This document shows positions 25,382 through 34,501 of a stretch of 64,000 nucleotides of DNA, piece by piece. Source of the stretch: an uncultured Lactobacillus sp. (GTDB lineage Bacteria > Bacillota > Bacilli > Lactobacillales > Lactobacillaceae). The number at the start of each line of letters is the position of its first letter. Position 1 is the first letter of the stretch. The notes under the pieces were generated by a model. That model did no database searches, was not told the DNA's origin, and was given only the letters and a program-made list of their open reading frames with translations. Both the position numbers and the translations under genes were made by a program. The stretch lies in NCBI GenBank assembly GCA_948500755.1, contig CAOOYH010000007.1:25191-89190 (forward strand). The letters run 5' to 3'.

Positions 25382-26218
25382 TTATTCAGGCCAATTTTTT
25401 ACTAAATTCTGATAACCATATTCCTTCATATCATCTTTTACCTTTTGAGCCTCCGCTTTACGATCTAAAAACAGATACTTTAAATAGAGAGCCGCAATTT
25501 TATAGAGGGCAAAGTGAACCGGGGAAGACAATTTAAGAATGCAGTTAAATGTTCGTTGAATATTTTTAGCTGTACTGATCCCATTCTGCGCTCTTCGTTG
25601 ATAGCAAATGGTTAAATAATTTTCTAAAATACGCAGATATCTTTCTTGATTTAATTCAGTTATTTTTTTGCTTTTCTCTATCCTGTTAAGCAGTCTTTCG
25701 ACAAAAAATGATAAATTTTCTTGAGACCATATTGGCATCGTATTAGTAAATAGACGTAAAGAACTAGAATTTGCCATCCAGTTTTGCTCTTTTGAAAATT
25801 CAATAAACAGCTTTTGTTTCACCTTGGGATCAATCAAACTTAGTTCATTCTTCAAATAGGCTACCGTAATCATTGATCTTATTTTTAAACTTTTGGAATC
25901 AGACTGTTCTAAAATATCGTGGTAGCATTGTTCTATTAATTCTATCCTCCCACTGTTAAACGCTTCGTTCATTTTTTGATTCAGGTTTTCATCTATTTGT
26001 TTTGATTTCGGCATGTAAGTTTTACGAAGTAGCTGATAAAAGTAATTAATATCAACATCATGACTAAAAAGAATCTCGGCCAATTTATCAGCACTAATCA
26101 TACTTTTCCCACTTTCAACTTTGGCATAAAAGGATCTAGTCACAATTTCAGCACACATTTGTTTTTGCGTCAGGCACAATTCACCTCTAATTTGTTTTAA
26201 CGCTTCCCCAATTGTCAT
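25382..26218 (-). CDS. Rgg/GadR/MutR-family transcriptional regulator
   Basis: 278 residues. The N-terminal XRE-type HTH (TIGEALKQIRGELCLTQKQM, then RSFYAKVESGKSMISADKL) is the Rgg hallmark, followed by an all-helical repeat domain (~80-275) that binds peptides in the family. Rgg proteins sense imported short hydrophobic peptides and control adjacent genes. The ATG is 6-7 nt behind AAGGAGGAGG. Downstream on the same strand lie a 15-codon ORF, a secreted peptide and an ABC transporter, its likely targets. A 40-bp inverted repeat lies 52 bp upstream of the start. Confidence 0.9.
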   Translation of the reverse strand: MTIGEALKQIRGELCLTQKQMCAEIVTRSFYAKVESGKSMISADKLAEILFSHDVDINYFYQLLRKTYMPKSKQIDENLNQKMNEAFNSGRIELIEQCYHDILEQSDSKSLKIRSMITVAYLKNELSLIDPKVKQKLFIEFSKEQNWMANSSSLRLFTNTMPIWSQENLSFFVERLLNRIEKSKKITELNQERYLRILENYLTICYQRRAQNGISTAKNIQRTFNCILKLSSPVHFALYKIAALYLKYLFLDRKAEAQKVKDDMKEYGYQNLVKNWPE

Positions 26219-26269
26219 TTGTTTTCCTCCTCCTTTTTAAAAATTTGCATTCTCACTAAAGATAATAAA

Positions 26270-26309
26270 GAATCTTATATCAATGTATTTAAGCATAGAT
26301 ATAAGATTC
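26270..26309. promoter_or_regulatory. 40-bp inverted repeat upstream of rgg
   Basis: Arms GAATCTTATATC and GATATAAGATTC are perfect over 12 bp, with a 16-bp spacer in which ATG/CAT can extend the pairing. No T-run follows, so a terminator is unlikely; an operator (possibly for autoregulation) or an mRNA hairpin is more likely. The motif AAAGAATC also begins the region upstream of the peptide operon (25314-25320). Confidence 0.55.
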
Positions 26310-26415
26310 AAACATACTATATTTTTATTAAACTATCTTCTTTGCCCTTTTTCAAATTTCTAATTGGAAGAAGGGATCAGATTTACTACTAGATAGATAC
26401 TCTTTGAAAAATCAT

Positions 26416-26822
26416 CTAGGATCTATTTGAAAAGTACATAGACCCTATCACGAATCCGATTGAGGTCACAATACTTTCAAAAGCACTAATTCCTATCGTC
26501 AACACAATCGTCGAATCTACTTTGTAAAATCAACACTAGAATCCATACAACAACGCTAATTCCTGCAAAAAATTCGATAACTTTCAACCTGAATATTAGC
26601 TTTTTGATCTTCACTCTCATGTTGATGAACCTTTCGAAGAATCAATTGTTGTATCCCAAAAATCAAAATTAGTATTATTCCATTTATCAAACCTAGTCTA
26701 AAATCATGCAGCCATACAAATCCGCTAATCAGTTCAATCACTTCAATGATGAGGAGTAATGCCCAAAAAAGCTTGTTCACAAATTTATAGGTTTGGTATT
26801 TGATCGTTAATTCTCTTTCCAT
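26416..26822 (-). pseudogene. Frameshifted small membrane protein gene
   Basis: The first frame (26556-26822, 88 codons) starts MERELTIKYQTYKFVNKLFW and has two membrane segments. Just before its stop, the next frame continues with KVIEFFAGISVVVWILVLIL, and a third frame then gives STIVLTIGISAFESIVTSIG before a stop at 26416. Together they would make a ~135-residue, four-segment membrane protein. Two frameshifts make it a pseudogene, unless they are sequencing errors. The family is not recognised. The remaining bases to rgg (26310-26415) show nothing else. Confidence 0.55.
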
Positions 26823-26909
26823 AATGTTTTTCCTAAAACTATCCTCCTAAAAGTCATTATCACTTATCTTAGCAAATTAATAATGGCTTTTATATATCCC
26901 ACTTAAAAC

Positions 26910-26958
26910 AAAAAGCATAATCAATAGAACACGATAGCATCCTATCAATTATGCTTTG
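26910..26958 (-). terminator. Terminator after lysS
   Basis: AAAGCATAAT pairs with ATTATGCTTT, with an inner GATAG/CTATC stem, then a T-run on the minus strand, 23 bp after the lysS stop. Confidence 0.85.
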
Positions 26959-26980
26959 ATCAATTATACTGAAAATTTAA

Positions 26981-28522
26981 TTATTTATTTTTCTTCTTCA
27001 AGTCTTCCTTAACTTCAGCTTCAATGCTTTCAACACGTTCTGGACGCATTGTTGGGAAGAGAAGAACATCACGGATAGCTGGAGCATCAGTTAAGAGCAT
27101 TACCAAACGGTCAATACCGATTCCCAAACCACCTGTTGGAGGCATACCGAATTCCATTGCACGAAGGTAATCTTCATCGATCATATCAGCTTCATCGTTA
27201 CCAGCATCACGTTCAGCCATTTGAGCTTCGAAACGTGCACGTTGGTCATCTGGATCGTTCAATTCTGAGAAGGCGTTACCGTATTCTTCACCCATGATGT
27301 AGATTTCGAAACGGTCAGTGAATCTTGGATCATCAGCATTCTTCTTAGCAAGTGGTGAAATTTCAACTGGGTGACCGTAAACGAAAGTTGGGTCAACGAT
27401 AGTTTCTTCACAGTACTTTTCAAAGAAGGCATTGATTACATGTCCAACCTTCCAGTAGCTTTCGCAGTGAATATCATGGTCTTCCGCAATCTTCTTAGCT
27501 TCTTCATCAGTCATTGGCTTCCAGAAGTCTACGCCAGTTTTTTCCTTGATCAAATCAACCATGTGAACACGGCGGAATGGCTTACCTAAGTCAATCTCAG
27601 TACCTTGGTAGGTAATCTTACCATCATCAGTAACGACCTTAGCAGCAGCACGAATAATGCCTTCGGCTTCGTCCATTACATCGTGGAAGTCCCAGTATGC
27701 TGCATAAGTTTCAAGTTCAGTAAATTCTGGGTTGTGGTGAGTGTCTAAACCTTCATTTCTGAATACACGACCGATTTCGTAAACACGTTCCATATCACCA
27801 ACAATTAAACGCTTAAGTGGCAATTCAAGAGCAATTCTCATGTATAAATCAATGTCCAAAGCGTTGTGGTGAGTAATAAATGGACGGGCTTCAGCACCAC
27901 CTGGAATATTGTGAAGCACTGGAGTTTCAACTTCTAAGAAGTCCATACCGTTTAAGTAGTCTCTAATTGCTTGGATAATTTGAGTACGGTGAACAAAGCG
28001 CATGTAACTATCACGGTTAGTGATTAAGTCAAGGTATCGTTGACGGTAAATTTGTTCAACATCCTTCAAGCCATCCCACTTGTTTGGTAATGGACGAAGA
28101 GCTTTAGATAAGAAAGTAACGTGAGTAGCACGGATGGTCAACTCACCGGTATCGGTTTTCATAACTTCACCATCAATACCTAAAAAGTCACCGATATCTG
28201 CACGTTTGAAAATCTTGTAGTTGTCTTCACCAACAATATCCTTACGTACATAAATTTGGATCTTACCAGTACGGTCATAAAGATCTGCAAATCCTACTTT
28301 ACCTTTACCACGCTTTGCAAGCATACGACCTGCAATCTTGGTCTTAGGCATATCTGCATTTAATTCATCTTTATCTTCCTTACGGTACTTTTCTTCCAAA
28401 GTAGTTGCTAGATCTTGACGATCAAACTTTCTAACGCCAAATGGTTCAATACCATTTTCACGCAATTCGTTCATCTTTTGGCGACGAGCGATCAACTGGT
28501 CGTTCATTTCTTTCTTTGCCAA
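26981..28522 (-). CDS. lysS: Lysyl-tRNA synthetase (class II)
   Basis: 513 residues. N-terminal OB fold (TKIAGRMLAKRGKGKVGFAD), then the class II core with motif 2 (VFRNEGLDTHHNPEFTELE) and motif 3 (PPTGGLGIGIDRLVMLL). It charges tRNA-Lys. The start is a TTG (MAKKEMND) 10 nt behind GGAGG; the next ATG is too far away. It follows dusB by 18 bp, the common dusB-lysS arrangement. No T-box leader is seen. Confidence 0.98.
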   Translation of the reverse strand: MAKKEMNDQLIARRQKMNELRENGIEPFGVRKFDRQDLATTLEEKYRKEDKDELNADMPKTKIAGRMLAKRGKGKVGFADLYDRTGKIQIYVRKDIVGEDNYKIFKRADIGDFLGIDGEVMKTDTGELTIRATHVTFLSKALRPLPNKWDGLKDVEQIYRQRYLDLITNRDSYMRFVHRTQIIQAIRDYLNGMDFLEVETPVLHNIPGGAEARPFITHHNALDIDLYMRIALELPLKRLIVGDMERVYEIGRVFRNEGLDTHHNPEFTELETYAAYWDFHDVMDEAEGIIRAAAKVVTDDGKITYQGTEIDLGKPFRRVHMVDLIKEKTGVDFWKPMTDEEAKKIAEDHDIHCESYWKVGHVINAFFEKYCEETIVDPTFVYGHPVEISPLAKKNADDPRFTDRFEIYIMGEEYGNAFSELNDPDDQRARFEAQMAERDAGNDEADMIDEDYLRAMEFGMPPTGGLGIGIDRLVMLLTDAPAIRDVLLFPTMRPERVESIEAEVKEDLKKKNK

Positions 28523-28540
28523 TGTAATCTTTCCTCCATC

Positions 28541-29569
28541 TTAATTATTCGCTACTGCACGTCTTGCTTCTTTAGCAGCTTGACGTTTTTCATAATCTTC
28601 AACAAAACTGTCAAGCAAATCATAAACCTCTTGACGTGTCCAGACCTCATTTATTTTAGCACGAGTACGAGCCGAACGGGGAATTCCTTTTAAATAGTAT
28701 GCAGCTTGTTGACGAAATTCTGGAACTGCAATTTTCTCGCCCTTTAATTCTACCAAACCATCAAGCTGATGTTCAGCAGTTTCAACACGCTCTCTGACAG
28801 TTTGTGGACGTAATTTTTCTCCCGTCTCAAGATAATGAACCATATCTTTCAAAATCCATGGGTTTCCAAGAGCAGCACGTCCAACCATCACAGCTGTTGA
28901 GCCAATTTCATCAAGAGCTTTTTTAGCCAGCTCAGGAGTAGTAATGTCACCATTTGCGACAAAAGGTATATCAAGCACTTGAGCGACATCATGCAAAGTC
29001 TCCCAATCCGCTTGTCCTTGATACATTTGCTTACGAGTTCTGCCATGCATTGCAATCATGGAAGCTCCAGCTTCTTGAGCAGCTAAGGCATTTTCCACTG
29101 CAAAAATATGCTTGCGATCCCAACCAATTCTCATTTTAACAGTAACTGGTTTAGAAACGTTTTGCACTACTGCGTGCACCATTTGATAAATTTTATTGGA
29201 ATCAAGTAGCCACTTAGACCCGGCATCAGTCTTAGTAACTTTAGGAACAGGGCATCCCATATTGATATCAATAATATCCGCATCCGTATGTTGATCAACA
29301 TACTGAGCAGCTTGAAGCAAAGTTTCCTCAGTTCCACCAAAAATTTGAATGCTCATTGGGTGTTCTCTAGGATCAACTTGCATCATACGCAAAGTCTTTT
29401 TATTACGATAAATAATTCCATGATCAGAAATCATTTCACAAACAACTAGCCCAGCACCGAATTCTTTACAAACAACACGAAAAGCAGAATTTGAAACTCC
29501 TGCCATAGGTGCAACTACAACTCGATTAGGAATAGTAATATCGCGAATTTTCCAGCTATTATCCATCAA
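28541..29569 (-). CDS. dusB: tRNA-dihydrouridine synthase
   Basis: 342 residues. FMN-binding TIM barrel with VVVAPMAGVSNSAFR at the start, the catalytic-cysteine motif DINMGCPVPKVTKTDAGS (~residue 105) and ANGDITTPELAKKAL. It reduces specific uridines in the tRNA D-loop using NADPH. The order hslO-dusB-lysS is usual in lactobacilli. Its stop is 18 bp before the lysS start, so they are co-transcribed. Confidence 0.96.
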   Translation of the reverse strand: MMDNSWKIRDITIPNRVVVAPMAGVSNSAFRVVCKEFGAGLVVCEMISDHGIIYRNKKTLRMMQVDPREHPMSIQIFGGTEETLLQAAQYVDQHTDADIIDINMGCPVPKVTKTDAGSKWLLDSNKIYQMVHAVVQNVSKPVTVKMRIGWDRKHIFAVENALAAQEAGASMIAMHGRTRKQMYQGQADWETLHDVAQVLDIPFVANGDITTPELAKKALDEIGSTAVMVGRAALGNPWILKDMVHYLETGEKLRPQTVRERVETAEHQLDGLVELKGEKIAVPEFRQQAAYYLKGIPRSARTRAKINEVWTRQEVYDLLDSFVEDYEKRQAAKEARRAVANN

Positions 29570-29602
29570 ATCATCCCTTTCAAATCACTTACTTATAATA
29601 AC

Positions 29603-29639
29603 AAAAAAGTCCCTAGTGGCAAACTAGAAGGGACTTTTT
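29603..29639 (-). terminator. Terminator between hslO and dusB
   Basis: AGTCCC-TAGT pairs with ACTA-GGGACT, with a T-run on the minus strand. It ends the ftsH-hslO transcript; dusB must have its own start further on or use read-through, as the gap to its ATG is only 34 bp. Confidence 0.8.
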
Positions 29640-29647
29640 CCCAGAAA

Positions 29648-30535
29648 TTAATCTTTTTCTGCTTTTTTCTTTGCCAAAATGTCTTTTAATTCATCTTCAT
29701 TAAATGAGTACTTGTTTCCACAAAATGCGCAAGTAAGTTCAGCTCCATGATCTTCATTAATCATGTCTTTAAGTTGTTTAGTATCTAAAGTTTCCAAAAT
29801 TTTGGCATATTTTTCTTTAGAACAATCACATTTGTAAGCAACATCTTGCTTTTCAAGAATCTTACAATCAGTACCTAAAATTTTACGTGCTAAATCTTCT
29901 GGAGTCATTCCATCTAAAAACGAAGTTGATAATGCAGGCAATGCGTTGATTCTCTTAATAGTTTTATTAATCAATTCATCGCTTGCACCAGGAAGAGCTT
30001 GAAGCATAAATCCGCCAGCCTCACCAATGGAATTATTTGGATTAACAAAAACGGATAATCCAACTGCTGAAGGAATTTGTTCAGATTTAGTTAAATAATA
30101 AGCAAAATCTTCTGCAATTTCACCTGAAACAATTGGCACTTGACCAGTATAAGGTTCTTTCAATCCTAAATCTTTTGTAACTTCAAACCAACCTTGACCC
30201 ACAGCTTTTTTAACATCAATATGGCCATTCTTTTTAGGTGGTAATGCAATATGCGGATTTTTGATGTAACCTTTTACCGTTAAATCTGCCTTAGCAGTTA
30301 CTACAGTTGGCCCAACTGGACCATTACCCAAAAGACGAACTGTTAATTCTTCCTTATCAGTTAATTGAGCCCCAGCAAGAAGAAGGCCTCCGACTAAGGT
30401 TCTTCCTAAAACCGCAGAAGAAGCAGACCACGTATCTTGAAGTTTTTGCGCTTCGCTCACAACTCCTTTAGCAGTAATTGTTAATAATCTTAAATTCTTA
30501 GTTTTATCAATTGCTTTTACTAAATAATCTGTCAT
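29648..30535 (-). CDS. hslO: Redox-regulated chaperone Hsp33
   Basis: 295 residues from the ATG at 30535 (MTDYLVKAIDKTKNLR). A GTG three codons earlier is part of the GAGGTGAG ribosome binding site. The C-terminus has the CxC...CxxC zinc switch (YKCDCSKEKY ... LTCAFCGNKYSF). On oxidation zinc is released and the protein becomes an ATP-independent holdase. It lies directly after ftsH, as in many Firmicutes, with a terminator between. Confidence 0.97.
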   Translation of the reverse strand: MTDYLVKAIDKTKNLRLLTITAKGVVSEAQKLQDTWSASSAVLGRTLVGGLLLAGAQLTDKEELTVRLLGNGPVGPTVVTAKADLTVKGYIKNPHIALPPKKNGHIDVKKAVGQGWFEVTKDLGLKEPYTGQVPIVSGEIAEDFAYYLTKSEQIPSAVGLSVFVNPNNSIGEAGGFMLQALPGASDELINKTIKRINALPALSTSFLDGMTPEDLARKILGTDCKILEKQDVAYKCDCSKEKYAKILETLDTKQLKDMINEDHGAELTCAFCGNKYSFNEDELKDILAKKKAEKD

Positions 30536-30548
30536 TTTTCTCACCTCT

Positions 30549-30584
30549 AAAAAAATAGAGCCTCAACGGGCCCTATCTTTTTTA
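30549..30584 (-). terminator. Terminator after ftsH
   Basis: ATAGGGCC pairs with GGCTCTAT around CGTTGA, then a T-run, just after the ftsH stop. It lies immediately before the hslO ribosome binding site, so hslO may be made in part by read-through. Confidence 0.8.
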
Positions 30585-30586
30585 TT

Positions 30587-32731
30587 TTACTCATTAGAAT
30601 CCTTAGAATCTGAAGAATTATCAGACTTAGTATTTGCATCTGGAGTTTGCTTTTCAGTCTTATTATCGGCATCTTTTTCAGATGGAGTTTCTAATTCGTG
30701 ATCAGCTTGTTCAGATTTTTGCAAATCATCGTCTTTCTTTTCTGCCTTGAGAACTTCTTTCTTTTCAGCAGCAGCCTTAGCTTCTTCATAAGTTGAAGCC
30801 TTGGATTCACTTGGATATTCTTCTTCATTCTTTTCAGGCATTTCACCAGTCTTATATAAAGCTAAGATTTGCTTTTCGTTCAAAGTTTCATACTTAAGCA
30901 AAGCTTCAGCAATAATTCGGTGCTTTTCGCGATTATTTTCAACGATTTCTAATGCCTTACTATGTGCTTCATCTAAGATCTTCTTAACAGCTTCATCAAT
31001 CTTGGCAGCAGTAGCTTCACTATATGGTTTAAAGCCGTATGGATTGGTTTCGCCTTCTTTTTCAAGTTCAACCATACCAAGAGATTCAGTCATACCATAG
31101 TTAACTACCATGCTATGAGCAATTTGAGTAGCCTGTTCAAAGTCATTTGATGCACCAGTTGACTTGTCACCAAGAGTTGCTTCTTCACCGGCACGACCAC
31201 CCATCAAACCAACAATTTGTTCAAACAATTGCTTCTTGGTCAAAATGAATTGATCATCCTTTGGAAGCATGATGTTGTATCCACCAGCACGACCACGTGG
31301 TACGATAGTAACCTTACGTACAGTACGTGAATCACTTAAGACTAACCCACAGATTGAGTGGCCAGCTTCGTGGAAAGCCACACGACGTCTTTCCTTTTCA
31401 GAGATAAGGCGATCTTTCTTAGCGGGACCCGCAATTACACGGTCTTCAGCCTCATCGATATCTGAAGCAGTAATTTCCGTACCGTTTCTACGAGCAGCTA
31501 CCAAAGCAGCTTCGTTTAAAACGTTAGCCAAATCAGCCCCTACAAAGCCTGGAGTTTGACGAGCAACTTCCTTCAAGTCAACATCAGGAGCAAGTGGCTT
31601 GTTACGAGCGTGAACCTTCAAAATAGCTTCACGACCACGTACATCTGGACGACCAACTAATACCTTACGGTCAAAACGACCTGGACGAAGCAAAGCTGGG
31701 TCCAACACATCTGAACGGTTAGTTGCGGCAATAACGATAACGCCTTCGTCACCTTCGAAACCATCCATTTCAACTAATAATTGGTTCAAAGTTTGTTCAC
31801 GTTCATCGTTGCCACCGCCAGTACCATTTCCACGACGACGACCGATCGCATCGATTTCATCGATAAAGATGATACTTGGAGCGTTCTTCTTAGCGTTATT
31901 AAACAAATCACGTACACGGCTAGCCCCCACACCAACGAACATTTCTACAAAGTCAGAACCTGAAATTGAGTAAAATGGTACATTAGCTTCACCAGCTACG
32001 GCACGGGCAAGTAAAGTTTTACCAGTACCAGGAGGACCCTCAAGCAAGACACCTGATGGGATTCGTGCACCTAGTTTGGTATATTTTGCTGGATTCTTTA
32101 AGAATTCAACAACTTCAACTAATTCTTGTTTTTCTTCTTCTTCACCAGCTACATCAGAGAAACGAACCTTGTTCTTAGAAGGATCTTCCGGCTTCACGTG
32201 GGAGCGACCAAAATTCATAATGCCGCCGTTGCCACGTCCACCGCCACTTTGATTCATCATCATCCAAAGCATAACGATGAATAAAATAGTTGGCACAATC
32301 ATGACAATTGTAGAAATCCAATTCCCCGATTGTGACTCTCCTTGTGTAGTCATCCGAGCATTACTCTTTTGTGCCAAGTTTTGCACATTGGATACACTTG
32401 AGTCATTTTGAAGCATCGTTGTTGAGAAACGGGTTACTTCTCTATTTGAACTACCATTAAAGAAGTCAAAACTGTTACTTTGTTGACTCGTAGTCTTTTG
32501 TGCTTTCTTGTAGTTACCTGACACAGTGTAAACACCATTAGCAGGTTGCACACTAAAGTTTTTAACTTTGCCTTGGCGTAAATCTTTAATAAATTGAGAG
32601 TAGCTAATGTTTTCACTACTGCCAGAGTTATTAGATCCGCCGAGTGCCCAGTTGATTCCCCATAGGAGTAGAAGGAACACAACTATATAGAACAGGCCAT
32701 TTGACAACAGCCGATTCCGGTTATTCTTCAT
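30587..32731 (-). CDS. ftsH: ATP-dependent membrane zinc metalloprotease FtsH
   Basis: 714 residues from the ATG at 32731 (MKNNRNRLLSNGLFY), 7 nt after GGAGG; a TTG five codons upstream overlaps that site. Membrane segments at ~12-30 and ~140-162 enclose an extracytoplasmic domain. The AAA+ module has Walker A GPPGTGKTLLARAV (~230) and Walker B IIFIDEIDAIGRRR; the protease site is HEAGH (~452). The last ~80 residues are acidic and low-complexity. It degrades damaged membrane and some soluble proteins. Confidence 0.98.
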   Translation of the reverse strand: MKNNRNRLLSNGLFYIVVFLLLLWGINWALGGSNNSGSSENISYSQFIKDLRQGKVKNFSVQPANGVYTVSGNYKKAQKTTSQQSNSFDFFNGSSNREVTRFSTTMLQNDSSVSNVQNLAQKSNARMTTQGESQSGNWISTIVMIVPTILFIVMLWMMMNQSGGGRGNGGIMNFGRSHVKPEDPSKNKVRFSDVAGEEEEKQELVEVVEFLKNPAKYTKLGARIPSGVLLEGPPGTGKTLLARAVAGEANVPFYSISGSDFVEMFVGVGASRVRDLFNNAKKNAPSIIFIDEIDAIGRRRGNGTGGGNDEREQTLNQLLVEMDGFEGDEGVIVIAATNRSDVLDPALLRPGRFDRKVLVGRPDVRGREAILKVHARNKPLAPDVDLKEVARQTPGFVGADLANVLNEAALVAARRNGTEITASDIDEAEDRVIAGPAKKDRLISEKERRRVAFHEAGHSICGLVLSDSRTVRKVTIVPRGRAGGYNIMLPKDDQFILTKKQLFEQIVGLMGGRAGEEATLGDKSTGASNDFEQATQIAHSMVVNYGMTESLGMVELEKEGETNPYGFKPYSEATAAKIDEAVKKILDEAHSKALEIVENNREKHRIIAEALLKYETLNEKQILALYKTGEMPEKNEEEYPSESKASTYEEAKAAAEKKEVLKAEKKDDDLQKSEQADHELETPSEKDADNKTEKQTPDANTKSDNSSDSKDSNE

Positions 32732-32844
32732 AAAAAACCTCCGCAAAGTTTCTAAAGATATACGCTTAAAAGTTTAACACAAATAAGCGTTTAGCTCTAA
32801 TTTTTTAAAACAACTTATTTAATTTTTAACTAAACTATTGGAGA

Positions 32845-34098
32845 TCATTGATCAATAATCTCATACACATAGTAATGTATAAATTTATCAGATTTTAGCT
32901 GAGATTGGTAGGTCTTTTCCACAAAAACTGGTATTTGATTTGCATAAATAGTTAAACAATACGGGCGCAAATATTGTGGGATGCCAGCTTGAGCAAATTT
33001 TTTCTTACTTTTAACATGATGGCCATTTTTCAAAGGAAGTTTAGTTTGGAGCAAACTTCCTGCCGAAAAAGTAGCTTTCTGCATCCAAAAATCTCCTACC
33101 ATAGGATACGAAAGCTTTTTTTTACTTAGGACAAACTTTCTTTCTTGATAGTCAAACTCTCGATCAACTTCTATCTTAAAGACTTCAGGCTTAGCTTGTA
33201 AAGAACGGCGACTTAGATAGTAGTAGCCTTGATATTCAAGTAATAAATAACCATTCAAATTCTGATTAACTCTTTCATGCCAAGTCTGCCAAATAAAATT
33301 TTGCCAGAAATAAATTTTCTCTTCCACATTAAAAGACGCCAATTTTTCTTTTTCTAAACGATAAGCCGCTTTCAAGAATTTTTGAGGTGTAATTTTTTGA
33401 AAATTATTATCAGCTAGTTCTTTAAAGCGACTCATTTCATGAGAATAACGCAGTGCATTTTCTAACAAATCTGGATTTTCTGCTTTTAAAAATGGAACTA
33501 TGTGATGGCGCAAACGATTACGTATGGTGGAATCTTCTTGATTAGTCGAATCTTCGATAAAATTGAGTTGATGAGCTTTATCATATTCAAGTAATTCTTT
33601 TTTACTATAAGATAATAACGGTCGTAAAAGTGGCACCCCATTCATCTTTCCGACTTCCTGCAGGCTATTCATTTCTTCTGGATTTCCGGAGCGAATAAGT
33701 TTCAATAAAATATTCTCAAGCAAATCATCCCCATGATGGGCAGTTAATAAATAATCCGCATTGATTTCTTTTACAACTTTCGTCAAAAAATCATAGCGTG
33801 CAATTCTAGCAGCAGCCTCAATTCCTTGAATAGGCTGCAATTCTTTAGCCCATTTTTTATTAAAAAATTTAATCCCATGCTGGTGACAGTACTTTTCAAG
33901 CAATTCTGTTTCAGTAAAAGAATCATCCCTCAATTGATGATCAAAATGTGCTAGCATCAATTGATAGCCATGTTTTTCTTTTTGGCTATTTAGCATCTCA
34001 GCTAAAGCCATCGAATCTGGGCCTGCGCTAGAAGCCACAACTAAGATTTTATCTTTTAAGTCTATATGATGGTTCTTAAAAAAATCGATTACTTTCAT
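32845..34098 (-). CDS. tilS: tRNA(Ile)-lysidine synthase
   Basis: 417 residues. N-type ATP pyrophosphatase with a PP-loop reading SSAGPDS (residues 23-29), where most family members have SGGxDS; the substitution of the first Gly by Ala is unusual but conservative. The HFDHQLRDDS and AHHGDDLLENILLKLIRSG blocks confirm TilS. It converts C34 of tRNA-Ile2 to lysidine, an essential step for reading AUA. In B. subtilis hpt lies between tilS and ftsH; here ftsH follows directly. A terminator hairpin ends just before its ribosome binding site. Confidence 0.95.
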   Translation of the reverse strand: MKVIDFFKNHHIDLKDKILVVASSAGPDSMALAEMLNSQKEKHGYQLMLAHFDHQLRDDSFTETELLEKYCHQHGIKFFNKKWAKELQPIQGIEAAARIARYDFLTKVVKEINADYLLTAHHGDDLLENILLKLIRSGNPEEMNSLQEVGKMNGVPLLRPLLSYSKKELLEYDKAHQLNFIEDSTNQEDSTIRNRLRHHIVPFLKAENPDLLENALRYSHEMSRFKELADNNFQKITPQKFLKAAYRLEKEKLASFNVEEKIYFWQNFIWQTWHERVNQNLNGYLLLEYQGYYYLSRRSLQAKPEVFKIEVDREFDYQERKFVLSKKKLSYPMVGDFWMQKATFSAGSLLQTKLPLKNGHHVKSKKKFAQAGIPQYLRPYCLTIYANQIPVFVEKTYQSQLKSDKFIHYYVYEIIDQ

Positions 34099-34109
34099 TT
34101 TTCTCCTAG

Positions 34110-34136
34110 AAAAAAGTGATCCAAAACTGGATCACT
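34110..34136 (-). terminator. Terminator/attenuator immediately upstream of tilS
   Basis: AGTGATCC pairs with GGATCACT around a six-base loop, then TTTTTT on the minus strand. The AGGAG of tilS starts two bases after the T-run, so there is no room for a promoter between them. Confidence 0.8.
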
Positions 34137-34141
34137 CTTTG

Positions 34142-34501
34142 TTAATTATTATTAAGTACCTTTTTTAATTTATCTATTTCTTTATGTGCATCCCTAGCAG
34201 TATCATTCAAAACCTCAGCAAAATCTGCTTCTTTAGTTTTTGAAAACTGATTCTTAGGATCAACCAATTCTGGATCATTGACCCTTTTTAAAGAAAGACC
34301 TAATTTTCCTTTTCGGTTATGCACAATCACTACATGTAATTCTTGCCCTTTTTGATAACGATTTCTTTCACGAAGCCAATTATCACCAAAATCACTATAG
34401 TGAATTAATCCTGTGTGTCGATGAGGTAAAGTTAAAAATATACCCAAATCGGTAATATTATTAATCATCCCATTGACCCGTTCGCCAACTTGATACTTCA
34501 T
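34142..34501 (-). CDS. S1-domain RNA-binding protein (YabR type)
   Basis: 119 residues. An N-terminal S1/OB domain (YQVGERVNGMINNITDLGIF and GLIHYSDFGDNW) and a charged C-terminal tail. Homologues sit next to divIC in Firmicutes and bind RNA or ribosomes; the exact role is not settled. The start overlaps the stop of the divIC-like gene by one base (TAATG), so the pair is translationally coupled. Confidence 0.9.
   Translation of the reverse strand: MKYQVGERVNGMINNITDLGIFLTLPHRHTGLIHYSDFGDNWLRERNRYQKGQELHVVIVHNRKGKLGLSLKRVNDPELVDPKNQFSKTKEADFAEVLNDTARDAHKEIDKLKKVLNNN

Noticed and set aside
28523..28540. T-box leader for lysS
   Set aside because: Only 18 bp separate lysS from dusB, so no leader can fit.
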